In this document: positions 1 through 9,422 of the stretch, in pieces | Numbering within the stretch: the stretch's first letter is position 1 | Layout of the letters: the number at the start of each line of letters is the position of its first letter | Origin: Flavobacteriaceae bacterium | Lineage (GTDB): Bacteria > Bacteroidota > Bacteroidia > Flavobacteriales > Flavobacteriaceae | Assembly (NCBI GenBank): GCA_947448525.1 | Contig: CANFNV010000005.1 | Location: 1 to 64,000 of the forward strand | Direction: 5' to 3' | Length of the DNA stretch: 64,000 nt | Notes under the pieces: generated by a model | What the model was told of the DNA's origin: nothing | What the model saw: the letters and a program-made list of their open reading frames with translations, nothing else | Database searches by the model: none | Program-made: the position numbers and the translations under genes

Positions 1-351
1 ATGGATACCTTGGCTTATGCAGAAGAATCTTTCAAATTAATGCAGAAAAAAGCAAAAAAAGATCAGTTTTCATTCCCTTATTTGCAAGATAAAAAACAAA
101 AAATTGCTAAAGAATTCAAAGCAACGCATACGCCACAAGCATTTGTGATTTGGAAAAACAAAGCGGGGAAGTTTGTAATAAAATACCAAGGCGCAATTGA
201 TGATAATGCTGGAGAACCTGAAAAAATAAAGCATCATTTTTTAATGGATGCTATAGATGAATTGTTACAAGGTAAAAATGTTACTATCCCAAAATCAGAA
301 TCATTTGGTTGTAGAATCTTTTTTAGAGGACAATCCCAAAAAATGAATTAA
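1..351 (+). CDS. Redoxin (AhpC/TSA, thioredoxin-like) protein, 3' part
   Basis: The reading frame is open from the first base, so the gene begins before the window; the ATG at position 1 is probably internal. The 116 visible residues look like the second half of a thioredoxin-fold AhpC/TSA protein: a cis-Pro segment (KATHTPQAFVIW), a YQGAIDDN segment and a C-terminal SFGCRI motif, all typical of the roughly 200-residue redoxins common in Bacteroidetes. The active-site cysteine region lies outside the window, so peroxidase versus thiol-oxidoreductase activity cannot be judged. The stop is 6 bases before the sulfatase ATG, which suggests co-transcription. The family call is fairly sure; the exact function is not. 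Confidence 0.7.
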   Translation: MDTLAYAEESFKLMQKKAKKDQFSFPYLQDKKQKIAKEFKATHTPQAFVIWKNKAGKFVIKYQGAIDDNAGEPEKIKHHFLMDAIDELLQGKNVTIPKSESFGCRIFFRGQSQKMN

Positions 352-357
352 ATAATT

Positions 358-1956
358 ATGAAAAAGCTTTTATTAGTTGCTGTTATTTTAATTTCAAATT
401 ATTCTCATTCTCAACGTAATGTAATTTTAATTATTGCTGATGATTTAGGTAAGGATTATTGCGATATTTACCCTGACCACGCTCCAATTACGGTACATTT
501 GACTAATGTAAGACGCCTTATTCCCAATGGAGTAGTTTTTAATAATGCTTGGTCAAACCCCTTGTGTTCACCTACTAGAGCAGGAATTTTGACGGGCAGA
601 TATAGTTTTCGAACAGGTGTTGGAGATGTTGTCGATGGTGCCAATCCAAAATTAAGTCTTTCAGAATATATTATACCTAAAGTATTGAATTTATATTCTC
701 CAAACGGGATTGCCAAAGCTTGTATTGGAAAATGGCATGTAACTACCGCTGCAGCTGCGGGCTATAATTATCCAAATACTTTGGGATTTGATCATTATGA
801 AGGATGTCTTGCAGGAGCTTTAGGACAGCCAGGTCAATTAACAATTGGATATAACAATTGGACAAAAGTAACCAATGGAGTTGTTTCTAATTCAACTACT
901 TATGCAACAACCGAAAATGTAAATAACGCAATTTCATATATATCAAATTTAAATACGGTTAATCCAACAAAACCATTTTATTTACATTTAGCGTTTAATG
1001 CGCCACATACACCCTACCACTTGCCACCTTCAAATTTGATAGCGCCAACAACTTTGTCTGGAACCCAAGCAGATATTACGGCAAATCCAAAACCTTATTT
1101 TCAAGCTATGGTAGAGGCAATGGATACAGAAATTGGTAGGTTTTTTGATTATTTACAGACCTCCGGAAATTGGGCAAATACCGATATTATTTTTATTGGT
1201 GATAATGGCGATGATTCTTTAATTGCTCAAAGTTCTCCTTCAAAAGGGAGTATATATCAAGGAGGAGTCACAGTTCCATTCATTATATCTGGACCTGATG
1301 TGGTTAATCCCAATAGAACAAGTGACGCACAAGTACATACAGCAGATATATTTGCCACAATTTTAGAATTATTTGGAGATACTAATTGGCAAGCTCAAAT
1401 ACCTTCTACTGTTGTTGACAGCCATAGTTTATTGCCCATAATTTTGAATAACGCTACATCAACAAGACCTTGGGTTTTTACAGAAGTTTTTAGAACTACT
1501 CCTTTAAGTTCTGATGGAAAAGCCATAAGAAATGCAACCTATAAATTATTGAAGTTTGCTAATGGAAGTGAAAAATTTTTTAATTTAGCCATCAATCCCA
1601 ATGAAAGTAATGATTTATTGCTATCTAATATGTCTTCTGTAGATATTACAAATTACAATTATCTATGTACAGAAATGGCCAATTTAGTAGGAACCGGTAT
1701 AACTTGTACCACTTTAAACAATGATTACTTTTTAAATACAACAAACGAAATATATGTTATTGAAAATCCATTTGAATCTAAAATCCAATTACAAAATATA
1801 CCAATTGATGCCTTTTTTGAATTGTATTCTATAAATGGAGAGCAAATTTTTGAAGGAAGTGATATTTCCTCTAAAGACTTTTCTTTTTTGTCTAAAGGAA
1901 CCTATTTTATAAAAGTAATAGAACAAAAGAAAGTATTTAAGATTATAAAAAACTAG
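358..1956 (+). CDS. Secreted sulfatase with T9SS sorting domain
   Basis: This is a sulfatase of the alkaline-phosphatase superfamily, which hydrolyses sulfate esters. Residues 1-19 form a signal peptide (MKKLLLVAVILISNYSHSQ). The metal-binding IIADDLG motif follows at about residue 24-30. The sulfatase signature CSPTRAGILTGR starts at Cys70, which in this family is converted to formylglycine. A second metal site (IFIGDNGDD) lies near residue 280. The last 70 or so residues (ENPFESKI ... GTYFIKVIEQKK) form a T9SS type A sorting domain, so the enzyme should be secreted or surface-anchored. Its substrate cannot be read from sequence. It sits 6 bases after the redoxin gene. No formylglycine-generating enzyme or sulfated-glycan lyase is nearby. 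Confidence 0.88.
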   Translation: MKKLLLVAVILISNYSHSQRNVILIIADDLGKDYCDIYPDHAPITVHLTNVRRLIPNGVVFNNAWSNPLCSPTRAGILTGRYSFRTGVGDVVDGANPKLSLSEYIIPKVLNLYSPNGIAKACIGKWHVTTAAAAGYNYPNTLGFDHYEGCLAGALGQPGQLTIGYNNWTKVTNGVVSNSTTYATTENVNNAISYISNLNTVNPTKPFYLHLAFNAPHTPYHLPPSNLIAPTTLSGTQADITANPKPYFQAMVEAMDTEIGRFFDYLQTSGNWANTDIIFIGDNGDDSLIAQSSPSKGSIYQGGVTVPFIISGPDVVNPNRTSDAQVHTADIFATILELFGDTNWQAQIPSTVVDSHSLLPIILNNATSTRPWVFTEVFRTTPLSSDGKAIRNATYKLLKFANGSEKFFNLAINPNESNDLLLSNMSSVDITNYNYLCTEMANLVGTGITCTTLNNDYFLNTTNEIYVIENPFESKIQLQNIPIDAFFELYSINGEQIFEGSDISSKDFSFLSKGTYFIKVIEQKKVFKIIKN

Positions 1957-2079
1957 ATTATTGAAGTTTTTGTATTCAGATAGTTGAATTTAAGAACATA
2001 TAAATGATAGCATTATTAAAGAAATTTATGATTCAAGATAGAAATATATAGGATTTATAGACATATCCCATGAATAAAA

Positions 2080-3117
2080 ATGAAAAATAATCTAATCGTA
2101 CTATTATTAATTATAGCATTAAGTTTTTGCTTTTTTTCATTAAGAAAAGCAGAAAATAGTAATTTTTATCAAGATTTTTACATTCCTAAAGGATGGCCAA
2201 AGCCAGTGTATGATTTTAAAAAGAATGAAGTTACGGATAAAGGATTTGAATTAGGGCGGAAATTATTTTATGACCCTATACTTTCAAGAGATAGTACTAT
2301 TTCTTGTGCTAGTTGTCATTTGCAATATACCGGATTTGCACACACCGATCATGCTCTAAGCCACGGTATTGAGGGGAGAATAGGAACACGCAATGCTATG
2401 CCAATTATTAATTTGGCTTGGACAAAGTTGTTTCATTGGGATGGAGGAGTGATTAGTTTAGAAACACAGTCTATTAATCCAATTACGAATCCTCTAGAAA
2501 TGGACAATACGTTGGTAAACGTTTTAGGAAAGTTAAATCGTTCTAAAAAATACAAAGGGTTATTTTATAATGTATATGACGATAGCATTGTTAGAACAAA
2601 ATCATTGTTGAAAGCTTTAACACAATTTACAGTTTCATTGGTAACCTATAATTCAAAGTATGATAAAGTTATGCGTCACGAAAAAGATATTTTCTTTACC
2701 GAACAAGAACTAAAGGGCTATAATTTATTCAAAAGAAATTGTGGGAGTTGCCATAACGAACCTTTATTAACCAACGATAGTTTTGCAGATAACGGTTTGC
2801 CAATGGATACGGATTATAAGGATTATGGAAGGGTAAAAATTACTCTAAATCCAAAAGACAGTTTTAACTTTAGAGTACCAACATTAAGAAATATTGAGTT
2901 TACTTATCCCTATATGCACGATGGTAGATTTAAAAAATTAAAAGAAGTTTTAGATTTTTATACCAATGGACGAGTTCAACGCAAAACAGTAGCAAAAGAA
3001 TTGCAAAAGGCAATTTTATTATCCGATGATGACAAAAAAGATGTAATTTCATTTCTAAAGACATTAACAGATAAAGAATTTTTATTCAACCCAAAATTCA
3101 GTTTTCCTAAAGAATAA
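2080..3117 (+). CDS. Di-haem cytochrome c peroxidase / MauG-like protein
   Basis: This is a periplasmic di-haem c protein of the bacterial cytochrome c peroxidase/MauG family (345 residues, normal length). A hydrophobic N-terminal segment (residues 5-20) directs export. Haem-binding motifs are CASCH (Cys76, Cys79, His80) and CGSCH (Cys221, Cys224, His225). The PYMHDGRF segment near residue 290 matches the conserved region carrying a distal or axial methionine. Family members reduce hydrogen peroxide with electrons from cytochrome c, or oxidise protein side chains. It lies between a sulfatase and a YHYH-domain protein on the same strand, with gaps of 123 and 43 bases, so joint expression with the YHYH gene is plausible. 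Confidence 0.9.
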   Translation: MKNNLIVLLLIIALSFCFFSLRKAENSNFYQDFYIPKGWPKPVYDFKKNEVTDKGFELGRKLFYDPILSRDSTISCASCHLQYTGFAHTDHALSHGIEGRIGTRNAMPIINLAWTKLFHWDGGVISLETQSINPITNPLEMDNTLVNVLGKLNRSKKYKGLFYNVYDDSIVRTKSLLKALTQFTVSLVTYNSKYDKVMRHEKDIFFTEQELKGYNLFKRNCGSCHNEPLLTNDSFADNGLPMDTDYKDYGRVKITLNPKDSFNFRVPTLRNIEFTYPYMHDGRFKKLKEVLDFYTNGRVQRKTVAKELQKAILLSDDDKKDVISFLKTLTDKEFLFNPKFSFPKE

Positions 3118-3160
3118 TTTAATATAGAAATCAATAAGAGTTTAATTTAAAAAAATTATC

Positions 3161-4513
3161 ATGAAAAAAACAAGTACATTTTTAATTTTATTTATGGCAT
3201 TCACTTTGAATGCGCAAACCAATCCTGTTATTACAAGTTGGTTACAAAATGCATCTGGAATAACTGGTAGACATTATGTTGCTGGAAACTCAACTCCAAT
3301 ATCAGATGCTGTCCAAGCTAATGTTCAAACTGTTCAATACAATGCTACAAATGTTTATGTTTCTGCTACCGGAATTCCAGCTTATATTACTGGACCTTTT
3401 CAAGGAAACCCAACAATTGCAACTGCGCAAAATAAAATATTTAAGTTTTCATTAAACCCAATTCAAAATACAGGAACTCTTTCTACTACTACTGGAGGAA
3501 ATATTGGAGTATTTAAAAATGGTGTAGCTTTATTTGATTATCGTGATGGTGTAGCCTGGAGCAGTTCAACCAATGCACTGTGTGGTGGCCCAGGAAATCC
3601 TCCTTGTGCGGGAGGACCTGGTACAACTCAAGCATGGAACAGAGACGCAATTCCTGCTGAAATGAATGGTTTTGATTGCGCAAAAGCGCATCCGGCAAAT
3701 GGTAATTATCATCACCATCAAAATCCAAGTGCCTTTATATTGGATTTAAATATCTTGTCAACAATTTGCACAACCTATCCATCTGATGGATTATATGTTA
3801 TTGACCCCACTGTTCATTCTCCTTTATTAGGTTTTGCCTACGACAGTTTTCCAATTTATGGCGCTTATGCTTATGCAAATACAGATGGAACTGGTGGAAT
3901 TACCCGAATGAAATCAAGTTATCAATTACGAGTTATGACAACTAGAACTAATGGTCCAGCTGTCAGTACAACGTATCCATTAGGTTATTTTAGAGAAGAC
4001 TATGAATTTGTTTCTCATCCAAATGACCCAACTTATTTAGATGTACATAATGGTAGAATTTGTAAAACTCCTGAATATCCTAACGGTATTTATTGTTATT
4101 TTGCAACAATTAATGATAATTATAATTCCGCATATCCTTACGTTGTAGGCCCAACGTTTTATGGTACCGTGTGTTCTAGTTCGCCTGGAGCTGACTGCAA
4201 TGTAGCAACTACAATTCCAACAGATACAACAATATATACGCAACTTTCTAATGAATTATTTGAAAATAAAGAATTTAAAGTTGTAATAGCACCAAATCCA
4301 GCCCAAGATTTTATTGCAATACAAACACAAATGGCTGAAAAAGACTATAAAATAGAACTTATTGATGAACTTGGAAAATTAGTCAAAACCTCTAAAATTT
4401 TGCAAGGAAGTACACTTTCAATTATTGAAACGGATACTCTCCATAGTGGTGTTTATTTTGTAAAAATTTACGATGGGTCGAATTCAAAAACTTATGATGT
4501 AATAGTGAAGTAA
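3161..4513 (+). CDS. YHYH-domain protein with T9SS sorting domain
   Basis: This 450-residue secreted protein has a signal peptide ending in LNAQ (residue 19). The core matches the YHYH domain: a histidine cluster NYHHHQNP near residue 185, a GFAYDSFPIYG segment near residue 225, and paired cysteines around them. The domain's biochemical role is not established; its histidines suggest metal binding, which is inference. The C-terminal 75 or so residues (APNPAQDFIAI ... GVYFVKIYDG) form a T9SS type A sorting domain. The gene follows the di-haem peroxidase by 43 bases, and pairing of a YHYH protein with a MauG/CCP protein hints at a shared redox or metal role. Confidence 0.82.
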   Translation: MKKTSTFLILFMAFTLNAQTNPVITSWLQNASGITGRHYVAGNSTPISDAVQANVQTVQYNATNVYVSATGIPAYITGPFQGNPTIATAQNKIFKFSLNPIQNTGTLSTTTGGNIGVFKNGVALFDYRDGVAWSSSTNALCGGPGNPPCAGGPGTTQAWNRDAIPAEMNGFDCAKAHPANGNYHHHQNPSAFILDLNILSTICTTYPSDGLYVIDPTVHSPLLGFAYDSFPIYGAYAYANTDGTGGITRMKSSYQLRVMTTRTNGPAVSTTYPLGYFREDYEFVSHPNDPTYLDVHNGRICKTPEYPNGIYCYFATINDNYNSAYPYVVGPTFYGTVCSSSPGADCNVATTIPTDTTIYTQLSNELFENKEFKVVIAPNPAQDFIAIQTQMAEKDYKIELIDELGKLVKTSKILQGSTLSIIETDTLHSGVYFVKIYDGSNSKTYDVIVK

Positions 4514-4863
4514 TATCTTAAACTATTCAATAGTATTATTTGAAATAAATTGTTTTCAAGTGATTTTTTAATACAAATAATAATATTATTATTGTTTTTT
4601 TTTAAATTTTATTGTATTTCAATTTAATAAATTTACCTATACATTAACTCAACTATTCCGTTGTAATTAAATTTTTTTAATAAAAAATGATTTAATGAAA
4701 ATACTGTTAAACCCTTTAAAATTTATTAAATTCTTATTTTTTTGATTTAAAAATAACTAATTCTTATTTTGTATAGTTTCTTTATAATTATTAAAGAGTT
4801 AATATCCAACAAAAATTCTTATATTTACTTAAACAATTTACAAATTTATTTAAATAAGTTATT
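4514..4863 (+). promoter_or_regulatory. Upstream region of the secreted binding-protein gene
   Basis: This 350-base AT-rich gap contains no credible gene. It holds two blocks that recur upstream of the glycosidase/barrel gene at 9423: one at 4637-4668 (24 of 32 bases identical to 9187-9218) and one at 4779-4809 (similar to 9361-9393, starting TCTTTATAATT). The first block lies 227 bases before the start codon here and 236 bases before it there. This conservation suggests co-regulation. A clear TAnnTTTG box was not identified in the gap. Confidence 0.5.
4637..4668 (+). promoter_or_regulatory. Shared upstream block, copy 1 (possible operator)
   Basis: The block begins CTATACAT and contains an AAC-N6-GTT inverted repeat (AAC at 4651-4653, GTT at 4660-4662). 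It aligns without gaps to 9187-9218 at 24 of 32 positions. Both copies precede polysaccharide-utilisation genes on either side of the regulator gene. A role as binding site for the HTH regulator encoded at 6339-9161 is inferred from position and conservation only. Confidence 0.45.
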
Positions 4864-6210
4864 ATGAAAAAAATTACTTTCTTTTTATCATTAATGTTTT
4901 GCTCACTATCTTTTTCACAAAATTTAGTGACCAATGGTGATTTTCAAACAGGAACCGCAGCTCCATGGTACAACAATGCAGCTAATGTTGTTGATTTAGG
5001 TGTTGGAGTATTCGTGAATCAGGCAAATGTAACTGCTCCTGGTCCTGCTTATCAAGTTAATTTAAGTCAGAACATTTTATTAAATAACGGTAGCACGTAC
5101 TTATTAACGTTTGATGCCTTTACTGATACAGTTACTAATTCTAGAACTATGGTTGTTGGTCTAGGTCAGAATGCGGCTCCATGGGTAGCGTTAACATCTA
5201 CTGCCACATTAACACCAACCCCTCAAACATTTACCTATCAATACACTATTAATTATGGCGATTCAGTTCCTGACAGGGTAATTTTTGATATGGGCGCTGC
5301 TGTAGGATATGTATTTATTGATAACGTATCTGTTGTTCAAGTTGTAAATACTTGTAATAATGGTGTTCAAGATGGTGATGAAACCGGAGTCGATTGTGGT
5401 GGTTCTTGTACTGCATGTATTGTTAGTCCTTTAGTACCTGCTCCAACTCCTCCTGCAAGACCTGCAGCTGATGTTGTTTCTATATATAGCGATGCATATA
5501 CAAATATTGCTGTCACTGATTTTGATGCAGGATGGTGCGGTGGAGCTGCGACTACTCAAGTTCAAATCGCAGGAAACAATACTTTAAAAAAGAATACAGG
5601 TGTTATTTGTCATGGTATTGATTTTCAAACTAATAGACAAAATTTAACAGATTTTACCCGCTTGCATTTTGATTTTTACATTACGGATACTGACTTAGTA
5701 GGAGATGTTTTCAATGTTAAACTTGTTAATTTTAACGGTGGAAGCGCTGAAACTTCGGCCTTAGAAGTTAACATTAACGGAGGTTCTATACCGCAATTAG
5801 TTGCTAATCAATGGGTTTCAGTTGATGTGCCAATTACTGCTCTTGGAGGTGTCATTACTAATAGTTTAGCTAGAAATGACGTGGCTCAAATTGGTATCAC
5901 AACTGCAAATGTTGATCATGTTTGGTATGATAACATATACCTACACAAGAATACAGTATTAACTAATTCTACATTTGAAGCTTCAAAAATTGCAATGTAT
6001 CCAAATCCAGCTAAAACTAACTTTACCATAGAAGCGCATGAGAACATTCAAAAAGTTTCAGTATTTAATTTATTAGGTCAGGAAGTAATTGCAGTAATGC
6101 CAAACAATCAATCTGTTTCGTTGAATATTGCTGATCTTCAGGTTGGAGTTTATGTTGTAAAAGCAACCGTTAATGGAATCGTTTCTACCTCAAGAATTGT
6201 TAAAGAATAA
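4864..6210 (+). CDS. Secreted carbohydrate-binding protein with T9SS sorting domain
   Basis: This 448-residue protein has no recognisable catalytic domain. In order it has a signal peptide (residues 1-18), a CBM4/9-like beta-sandwich starting NLVTNGDFQTG (about 20-160), a cysteine-rich linker CNNGVQDGDETGVDCGGSCTAC (about 164-186), a second beta-sandwich starting PARPAADVVSIYSDAYTN (about 195-370) and a T9SS type A sorting domain (about 375-448). The second sandwich is clearly related to the C-terminal domain of the protein at 12566-13993. It probably binds beta-glucan at or outside the cell surface, an inference from domain type and neighbours. A strong terminator follows, so it is its own transcription unit. 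Confidence 0.75.
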   Translation: MKKITFFLSLMFCSLSFSQNLVTNGDFQTGTAAPWYNNAANVVDLGVGVFVNQANVTAPGPAYQVNLSQNILLNNGSTYLLTFDAFTDTVTNSRTMVVGLGQNAAPWVALTSTATLTPTPQTFTYQYTINYGDSVPDRVIFDMGAAVGYVFIDNVSVVQVVNTCNNGVQDGDETGVDCGGSCTACIVSPLVPAPTPPARPAADVVSIYSDAYTNIAVTDFDAGWCGGAATTQVQIAGNNTLKKNTGVICHGIDFQTNRQNLTDFTRLHFDFYITDTDLVGDVFNVKLVNFNGGSAETSALEVNINGGSIPQLVANQWVSVDVPITALGGVITNSLARNDVAQIGITTANVDHVWYDNIYLHKNTVLTNSTFEASKIAMYPNPAKTNFTIEAHENIQKVSVFNLLGQEVIAVMPNNQSVSLNIADLQVGVYVVKATVNGIVSTSRIVKE

Positions 6211-6228
6211 TTAATTACATTATTATTT

Positions 6229-6262
6229 CAAAAGCACGTTTTTTTTAAAAACGTGCTTTTTT
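6229..6262 (+). terminator. Rho-independent terminator
   Basis: An AAAAGCACGT arm and an ACGTGCTTTT arm form a long perfect stem followed by T residues, 19 bases after the stop of the binding-protein gene. It separates that gene from the regulator gene downstream. Confidence 0.88.
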
Positions 6263-6338
6263 GATTTTAATTACAAGTTTTTTTATATTAAATTCATTTT
6301 TTATATTTTTATATTATATTTTAGCTTAAAAATAGTAT

Positions 6339-9161
6339 ATGTTCAAAATAAAATATTCTAGAGTATTTATTTCAATTTTTATATTTGTTTGCGTTTTGGG
6401 TTTTTCTCAAGAATTGCCTCCTATTGTGAAATATCCGTCCACTCTTTATGGTGCGGGTAACCAAAATTGGATGATCTCTCAAGATAAAAACAGGTTTATA
6501 TATTTTGCGAATAATGATGGATTACTTGAATTTAATGGTTCTACTTGGACATTATTTTCTTCTCCAAATGAAAGCATTATTCGTTCTGTAAAAGTTGTAG
6601 GAGACAAGATATATTCGGGTTGTTACATGAATTTTGGCTATTGGCAAAGACAATCAAACGGACAACTTAAATATTATTCACTTTCTGATTCCATAAAAAG
6701 CAAGTTGCTCGATGATGAGCAATTTTGGAATATTATAAATTATGATCAATGGATTGTTTTTCAATCGTTAAGTAGAATTTATATCTATGATACCAAAACG
6801 AATTCTATAAAGCTAATAACCCCAAATCATAGTATAACAAAGATATTCAAAACAAATAATTCTATATATTATCAAGTTTTAGAGGAGGGTTTGTATGAAA
6901 TTGAAAATGGAGTTAGTAAGATAATTTCAAATAATGCAATCTCAAAAAATAATAAAATTATTGCGATTTACGGTAAAGATGATAGTTTGTTAATTCAAAC
7001 TCAACTAGCAGGTTTCTTCAAACTTAATACTTCTGGTTTTACAAAATTTGTAACAAAGTCAGATTCTCAATTAGAGTCAAGCAGTATTTATAGTAGTCAA
7101 CAACTCTCAGATGGTAGTTTTGCAGTTGGTTCGGTTTCTAATGGAATTTTTATTTTAGATGAATGGGGTGGAATTAAATATCATATCAATCAAACCAAAG
7201 GGCTAAGCAATAATACTGCTTTATCTTTATTTGAAGATTTAGACAAAAACCTTTGGATTGGTCTCGATAACGGAATTAATTGTATAAATCTTCAATCTCC
7301 TGTAAAGAGTTATGCGGATAATGCAGGCGTTCTAGGAACAATTTACAGTTCAATTTTCTATAATAATAAATTGTATTTTGGAACCAATCAGGGTTTGTTT
7401 TGTAAAAACGTTGATAGTGATAATGATTTCCATCTTGTAAGTGGAACAAAAGGGCAGGTATGGTCGCTTTTTAAATATGATGGAATGCTATTTTGTGGCC
7501 ATGACTCGGGAACTTTTATTATAGATAATGAAATTGCTAGATGTATTTATTCCAAATCAGGTACCTGGAAGTTTTCAATAGTTCCTAATCGTAAAGACTT
7601 ATTACTTCAAGGAAATTATAATGGGATTTCTGTCTTACAAAAAATTAATAATCAGTGGGTTTTTAAAAACGCTATTCAAGGTTTTAACTATTCTTCACGT
7701 TATTTTGAGATAGACAAAATGAATAATATTTATGTAAGTCATGAATATAAAGGTGTTTTTAGATTAAAAATAAATCCTGCGCTAGAAAATGTTATTAATA
7801 GTGTTGCATATAAAAGTCCATCAAAAGGGAAAAATGCAAGCTTAGTAAAATTTAATGGTGAAATCTACTATGCTTTCAAAGGGGGGATTTTTAAATTAAA
7901 TTCAGAAACACTCAAGTTTTATAAAGATGCTGCGTTGAGTTCTGTTTTTGAAAAAGATGAATATACTTCTGGAAAAATAATTATTGATGAGACTAATAAA
8001 TTATGGCTTTTTTCTAAAAATTATATTCATTACTTTTCTTTAAGTAAGTTAAGTTCCCAACTAAAACAGAATACAATCCCAATTCCCGCCTCTTTAACGA
8101 ATTCTTTGTTAGGATTTGAGAACATCTCTCAAATTTCAAAATCTATATATCTTGTCGGAACCTCAAACGGATATTATACTATAAATATCAATGATTTAAG
8201 TTTTAAAAATTATAAAGTTTATATTACTAAAGTAAGCAATAATATTTTAAATCAGAAAATTAATAATTATTCAATTAGTGAATCAGGAAACTTTAATTAC
8301 GACGAAAACAATATTACTTTAGATTTTACTGTGCCTGAATATAACAAATACATAAATGCGGAATATCAATATTTATTAGAGGGTTTTCAAGACGAATGGA
8401 GTGAATGGAGTTCAAAATCAACGATTAATTTCAAAAATTTACCATCAGGCAATTATGTGTTTAAAGTAAGAGCAAAAGTTGCCAATTCTCAGCCAGAAAA
8501 TATATCTGTTTATTCATTTAAAATTTCAAAACCTTGGTATTTTACTATTTTTGCTTTGTTAATTTATTTTTTAATAGCCTGTTATATGGCTTATTACATC
8601 AATAAGTCTTATAAAAATTATTATCAAGCACAAAGAGAAAAATTAATAGAAGAGAATAATTTGTTGCTAGAAATAAAAGAATTGGAAAGCAATCAAGAGC
8701 TAATGAGAATTAAAAACGAACAACTTTCTCAAGATGTAGATACTAAAAATAGAGAGTTAGCAGTATCAACAATGAGTTTAATAAAGAAAGATGAACTGTT
8801 GGCTTTAATAAAAGAGGATTTAAAGAAAACATCAGACGAAGAAGGTAGTACACGAAGTCTTAAGTCTGTAATTACTACAATTAATAAAAATATCTCCGAC
8901 GATAAAACATGGAACGTATTCAAAGAAGCATTTGATACTGCGGATAAAGACTTTTTAAAGAAAGTCAAACAGGCGCATCAATCACTAACTCCAAATGATT
9001 TACGTCTTTGTGCCTACTTAAGATTAAATTTGTCTTCCAAAGAAATTGCACCATTGTTAAATATTTCTGTTAGAAGTATTGAAATAAAACGATATCGTTT
9101 GCGAAAAAAAATGGAATTAACTCATGAGCAAGGTTTGGTTGAGTATATACTTTCTTTTTAG
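6339..9161 (+). CDS. Y_Y_Y / LuxR-type HTH sensor-regulator of the glucan locus
   Basis: This 940-residue one-protein sensor and regulator resembles the SusR/hybrid-sensor group of Bacteroidetes but lacks a histidine kinase. It has a signal sequence (about 1-24), many short beta-propeller repeats of the ligand-binding sensor type (about 30-640), a Y_Y_Y domain (about 660-725, with YQYLLEGFQDEWSEWS), a transmembrane helix near 731-754, a coiled coil (about 760-830) and a C-terminal HTH near 875-935 (LTPNDLRLCAYLRLNLSSKEIAPLLNIS). The layout implies periplasmic sensing of a glycan and cytoplasmic DNA binding. Its position, flanked by two glucan genes with related upstream blocks, makes it the probable local activator. 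Confidence 0.85.
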   Translation: MFKIKYSRVFISIFIFVCVLGFSQELPPIVKYPSTLYGAGNQNWMISQDKNRFIYFANNDGLLEFNGSTWTLFSSPNESIIRSVKVVGDKIYSGCYMNFGYWQRQSNGQLKYYSLSDSIKSKLLDDEQFWNIINYDQWIVFQSLSRIYIYDTKTNSIKLITPNHSITKIFKTNNSIYYQVLEEGLYEIENGVSKIISNNAISKNNKIIAIYGKDDSLLIQTQLAGFFKLNTSGFTKFVTKSDSQLESSSIYSSQQLSDGSFAVGSVSNGIFILDEWGGIKYHINQTKGLSNNTALSLFEDLDKNLWIGLDNGINCINLQSPVKSYADNAGVLGTIYSSIFYNNKLYFGTNQGLFCKNVDSDNDFHLVSGTKGQVWSLFKYDGMLFCGHDSGTFIIDNEIARCIYSKSGTWKFSIVPNRKDLLLQGNYNGISVLQKINNQWVFKNAIQGFNYSSRYFEIDKMNNIYVSHEYKGVFRLKINPALENVINSVAYKSPSKGKNASLVKFNGEIYYAFKGGIFKLNSETLKFYKDAALSSVFEKDEYTSGKIIIDETNKLWLFSKNYIHYFSLSKLSSQLKQNTIPIPASLTNSLLGFENISQISKSIYLVGTSNGYYTININDLSFKNYKVYITKVSNNILNQKINNYSISESGNFNYDENNITLDFTVPEYNKYINAEYQYLLEGFQDEWSEWSSKSTINFKNLPSGNYVFKVRAKVANSQPENISVYSFKISKPWYFTIFALLIYFLIACYMAYYINKSYKNYYQAQREKLIEENNLLLEIKELESNQELMRIKNEQLSQDVDTKNRELAVSTMSLIKKDELLALIKEDLKKTSDEEGSTRSLKSVITTINKNISDDKTWNVFKEAFDTADKDFLKKVKQAHQSLTPNDLRLCAYLRLNLSSKEIAPLLNISVRSIEIKRYRLRKKMELTHEQGLVEYILSF

Positions 9162-9186
9162 ATAATACGTTTTATTAATCCATACA

Positions 9187-9218
9187 CTATACATCACCAC
9201 AACAATAACGTTATAAAT
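9187..9218 (+). promoter_or_regulatory. Shared upstream block, copy 2 (possible operator)
   Basis: The block starts CTATACAT and contains AAC at 9201-9203 and GTT at 9210-9212, again six bases apart. It matches 4637-4668 at 24 of 32 ungapped positions and lies 236 bases upstream of the glycosidase/barrel start codon. It lies in the 261-base gap that follows the regulator gene. Confidence 0.45.
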
Positions 9219-9360
9219 ACTGCATAAAATTTTTTTAGCATATTTTTTTTTGTACTTAAATAACTGTTATTTATAGTTTATTAAAAAAAATGCAATTAAT
9301 TTATCAAATGTATGTTTTTTGTTGTGGTTTGTTTGGTTTAATAAACAATACTAAACAATA

Positions 9361-9393
9361 TCTTTATAATTCTTAAAAATTAACTCAATCCAA
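9361..9393 (+). promoter_or_regulatory. Second shared block near the promoter of the glucan operon
   Basis: This stretch starts TCTTTATAATT and ends ATCCAA, and resembles 4779-4809 upstream of the binding-protein gene. It is 30-62 bases before the ATG of the glycosidase/barrel gene, so it may cover the promoter or transcript start. No -7 box of the common flavobacterial type is evident here, which would fit an activator-dependent promoter. Confidence 0.35.
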
Positions 9394-9422
9394 TTTTATT
9401 AAAATTTAAACAAGCAGACAAA

